The notes under the pieces: model-generated | What the model saw: the letters and a program-made list of their open reading frames with translations, nothing else | Database searches by the model: none | What the model was told of the DNA's origin: nothing | Program-made: the position numbers and the translations under genes | In this document: positions 61,761 to 64,000 of the stretch, one piece after another | Position numbering within the stretch: the first letter of the stretch is position 1 | Layout: the number at the start of each line of letters is the position of its first letter | Origin: Actinoplanes sp. KI2 | GTDB taxonomy: Bacteria; Actinomycetota; Actinomycetes; Mycobacteriales; Micromonosporaceae | Direction: 5' to 3' | DNA: 64,000 nt | Assembly: GCF_025630775.1 (NCBI RefSeq) | Contig: NZ_JAOSZE010000014.1 | Coordinates: 124,001-188,000 of the forward strand

Positions 61761-62956
61761 AAGTAGTCGTGCAATGTCGGCGTGGGGCCGGCGGTCGCGG
61801 TACGTAGCAGCTCGTCGGTGTCGGTGTCCCCGCCGGCCAGGAAACCGCTGCGGCGCAGCTGCTGCGGCGTCGCCGCGCCCGCGTACCAGGCGGCCAGGCC
61901 GCGCGGCGTCAGCCGAACGCCGCCCGCACCGCCTGGCTCCAGCCGGCCGGTCCCGCCGGAGAGCACCAGTCGGTGGCGACCCTGGTGCCATGGGCAAACC
62001 TCGTCGATCAGCTCCAGGTCGACCTCGCCGGTCAGGTGCCGCGGCCAGCCGCGGGCGGCGACCGCACCGGGCGCGTCGATCACGCGCAACATCCACGGCT
62101 GCGCGGACTCGGGCCTGGCGTCGCCGCGGGCCAGCAGCGACCAGACCGGATCGGCGGTGCCCAGCCGGATCAGGACGGTCGGTGCGACGCTGGCCCAGCC
62201 GCCGAGCATTGCCAACAACGTACGCGTAGCCTCGGGCGTCAATCCGATCAGTTCGTCCACGGTGAGCTTGCCACTGGCGTCGTAGCCGGGGCCGCGGTTC
62301 CACCGGGCGTACCCGACGATGGCGCCGGTGTCGTCAACGGCGATGGTGAACCCGTGGTAGTCGGCCAGCCGTTGCGCCGGTGTCGCTCCGAAAGCGGGCC
62401 CGGAACGCTCCATCATGCCGATGCCCGCCCGTGCCACTACGCGGTAGATCTCGTCGACGGCGGGGATGTCGGCCTCGGCCGCCGGTCGCAATGTCGTCTT
62501 GGCATGGAGACGAATCTCGGCCAGAACCCGGGTCGGCACCCTGTAGTAGACCAGCTCGCCGACCTCCTCCCAGCCCAGTGCCCGGTACGGCGCCGGAGTG
62601 GTGTCGAACAGCGTGCTGATCACCGCGCCCCGTTCCCGGGCACCCTGCAGCAGCTGGGTCAGCACGAGCCGGCCCAGGCCACGCCCGCGCAGCTCGGCCG
62701 CGGTCGCCACGCCCGCGACGCCGCTGGCCGGCACCACCCGGCCGCCGAACCACTGGCCCTGCTCGCGGTCCACCGCCTTGGCGACCATGCGCCCGGCCGG
62801 GTCGAAGACACCGAGCGTCCGCCGGCCGGGGGAGTCGGAGACCCAATCCTCCGGCATGGGTCGCTCGCGGTACCCGAACGCGAGGCTCCCCAGATCCCAC
62901 GCGAGCTGCTGATCCCCCGGCCCGAGCAGCCGCACCTGGTACGTCACACCGGACAT
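61757..62956 (-). CDS. Eis-like GNAT N-acetyltransferase
   Basis: A 399-residue multi-domain acetyltransferase of the Eis family. The first GNAT domain has GVAGVATAAELRGRGLGRLVLTQLL (acetyl-CoA loop RGRGLG). A second GNAT-like domain and a SCP2-like C-terminal domain (LTGEVDLELIDEVCPWHQGRHRLVLSGG) follow. The chain ends in LHDYF, with the C-terminal carboxylate of Phe often used as catalytic base in Eis proteins. ATG 62956 fits the family start. Eis proteins acetylate amines such as aminoglycosides; the natural substrate here is unknown. Confidence 0.88.
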   Translation of the reverse strand: MSGVTYQVRLLGPGDQQLAWDLGSLAFGYRERPMPEDWVSDSPGRRTLGVFDPAGRMVAKAVDREQGQWFGGRVVPASGVAGVATAAELRGRGLGRLVLTQLLQGARERGAVISTLFDTTPAPYRALGWEEVGELVYYRVPTRVLAEIRLHAKTTLRPAAEADIPAVDEIYRVVARAGIGMMERSGPAFGATPAQRLADYHGFTIAVDDTGAIVGYARWNRGPGYDASGKLTVDELIGLTPEATRTLLAMLGGWASVAPTVLIRLGTADPVWSLLARGDARPESAQPWMLRVIDAPGAVAARGWPRHLTGEVDLELIDEVCPWHQGRHRLVLSGGTGRLEPGGAGGVRLTPRGLAAWYAGAATPQQLRRSGFLAGGDTDTDELLRTATAGPTPTLHDYF

Positions 62957-63024
62957 CCTGCCAGCCGCCCCACCCGCCCCAGGATTATCGGCACCAGTGG
63001 GATCACGGGTAATTGCACCCTGCA

Positions 63025-63072
63025 CCGAACGGCATGACCTGCCCGGTCGGCGTCGCCCGGGTCGCCGAGTAG
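63025..63072 (+). pseudogene. Remnant of a second msrA (C-terminal 16 codons)
   Basis: The codons read P-N-G-M-T-C-P-V-G-V-A-R-V-A-E-stop. This matches the end of MsrA at 60186-60230 (PNGMTCPTGVAKVAE) at 13 of 15 residues. Upstream, an aat-tgc-acc segment parallels TYR-Cys-Gly with a frame change. DNA identity is moderate, so it is an old paralogue or acquired copy, not a recent duplication. Confidence 0.8.
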
Positions 63073-63192
63073 GCGGGAAGTCGCCGGGCGGTTCGACGGT
63101 GAGTGTGGTCCCAACAAGCACCGACACCGGCGGTCGGGATGACACCATGACGGGCGGGGCCGGATCCGGCCCCCCTGCCACGGGAGGCGTCC
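63073..63192. other. Short intergenic region
   Basis: A 120-bp gap. CACGGGAGGC lies just before the start at 63193. Confidence 0.4.
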
Positions 63193-64000
63193 ATGGGCAC
63201 CGAGAAGAACCGGCCGTCGCGGCCGTGGCTGCTGCGCTGGGCCGTACTCGGCCTTATCGTGGCCGGCGGGATCGTCCAGATAGTCATGTCCGGCTACTAC
63301 CTGAGCGTGGCGCACGCGCCCCAGCCGCACGACCTGCCCGTCGGCTTCGTCGCCGCGCCGGAGGACGCCGCGCGGATCGAGGCGGGCATCGACCAGGGCG
63401 GCCAGTTCGCCGCCCGCCGGTACCCATCAGTCGACGCGATGACCGCGGCCATCACCACCAAAGAGATCTTCGGCGGGCTCGATGCGAGCACCGCCCCGGC
63501 ACACCTATATGTCGCGTCCGCCGCCGGCACGGCGGCCTCCAACGCGCTGCGAACCGCATTCACCGGCGTGGTGCAGAAACAGACCGCGGAGAAGGTTCAG
63601 CAGCTGACCGCCGCCGGGCAGCCCGTCGCGCCGGCAACGGTGCAGCAGCTGACCACCCCGCCCGCCGTCACCGACCTGGTGCCGCTGCCGCCCGACGACC
63701 GCACCGGCGCGTCCATCGGGCTGCTCGTGCAGGCGCTGGCCATCGGCGCGACCGTCGCCTCGCTCGGGCTGGGCCGCATCGGCGCCCGGACGACGCCGTC
63801 GCTGCTGCGCGGGGCCGGGCACACCGCGACGCTGCTGGTGTACGCCGCCGTGTCGGCCGCCGCGGTCCTCGGCGCGGCCCACGCCTTCGGTGTCGTGCCC
63901 GCCGGTACCGACAACCACCTGTTCGGGGCCTTCCTGCTGGTGTCGGTGGCCATCACCGGTTCGGTCGCGGGGGTCGTCGCGCTGATCGGCGCCGTCGGGT
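63193..64000 (+). CDS. Pip/YhgE-like (DUF3533) membrane protein, partial
   Basis: Open at the window edge; at least 269 residues. ATG 63193 has GGGAGG 5 nt upstream. One TM segment (WLLRWAVLGLIVAGGIVQIVM, residues ~12-32) is followed by an extracellular region of about 130 residues that starts VAHAPQPHDLPVGFVAAPED. From ~165 several TM helices begin (GLLVQALAIGATVASLGLG, TLLVYAAVSAAAVLGAAHA, FLLVSVAITGSVAGVVALIG). The ectodomain plus ABC-2-like TM bundle resembles the YhgE/Pip family. Role unknown. Confidence 0.7.
   Translation, partial: MGTEKNRPSRPWLLRWAVLGLIVAGGIVQIVMSGYYLSVAHAPQPHDLPVGFVAAPEDAARIEAGIDQGGQFAARRYPSVDAMTAAITTKEIFGGLDASTAPAHLYVASAAGTAASNALRTAFTGVVQKQTAEKVQQLTAAGQPVAPATVQQLTTPPAVTDLVPLPPDDRTGASIGLLVQALAIGATVASLGLGRIGARTTPSLLRGAGHTATLLVYAAVSAAAVLGAAHAFGVVPAGTDNHLFGAFLLVSVAITGSVAGVVALIGAVG

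Overview
The window is GC-rich actinobacterial DNA, most likely from Micromonosporaceae (an Actinoplanes-like genome). The evidence is indirect: mycothiol (Mca, a mycothiol-dependent isomerase fold) and coenzyme F420 (FbiB/CofE) genes, frequent GTG starts, leaderless genes, paralogous PF04672 methyltransferases, several GGDEF/EAL proteins, and gene pairs typical of that family (mca / DUF4307 / greA / ilvA, purK-purE). No rRNA, tRNA, CRISPR array, phage or insertion sequence was recognised. Genus-level placement is inference.

Layout. 1-9.05 kb: end of the F420 ligase gene (with a tandem-repeat tail), a NUDIX gene, a repeat-rich membrane protein, acetoacetyl-CoA synthetase, a TIGR03089 protein, and a GT4 glycosyltransferase next to mannose-1-phosphate guanylyltransferase. 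9.07-19.4 kb: M20 amidohydrolase and ECF sigma factor, divergent from a DHA2 exporter across a perfect 17-bp palindrome; lexA; two PF04672 methyltransferases flanking a GGDEF-EAL protein and an unknown membrane-associated protein; a mycothiol-isomerase-like gene. 19.5-25.3 kb: a 1303-residue HTH-STAND-TM-WD40 protein, a small secreted protein, and an AbiEii-type toxin with its partner. 25.5-37.4 kb: acyl-CoA dehydrogenase, a 1772-residue membrane protein, a papain/C39-like protein, and purK-purE-thioredoxin-fold genes next to a DUF255 protein.

37.5-45.7 kb is a coherent carbohydrate island. A secreted GH18 hydrolase faces a five-gene overlapping operon (ABC binding protein, two permeases, GH4 glycosidase, GlcNAc-kinase-like gene), with a divergent ROK regulator. 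The GH18 gene and the operon carry the same 19-bp palindrome GGAAGGAAG-N-CTTCCTTCC exactly 11 nt after a TTGACA box. I read this as one local regulon: an extracellular hydrolase makes an oligosaccharide, the ABC system imports it (no ATPase gene is present here), and the kinase and GH4 process it.

45.8-53.2 kb: an AfsR-type regulator, a frameshifted gene remnant, a SnoaL/NTF2 gene under a KstR-like palindrome, a membrane GGDEF-EAL protein, and a 550-bp non-coding stretch with an unusual ~104-nt nested palindrome and two sets of direct repeats. 53.2-64 kb: housekeeping genes (mca, greA, ilvA, amidase, metB, HIT, msrA), a Pro/Ala/Asn-repeat secreted protein, a truncated HAD gene, an Eis-like acetyltransferase, a 16-codon remnant of a second msrA, and the start of a Pip/YhgE-like membrane protein.
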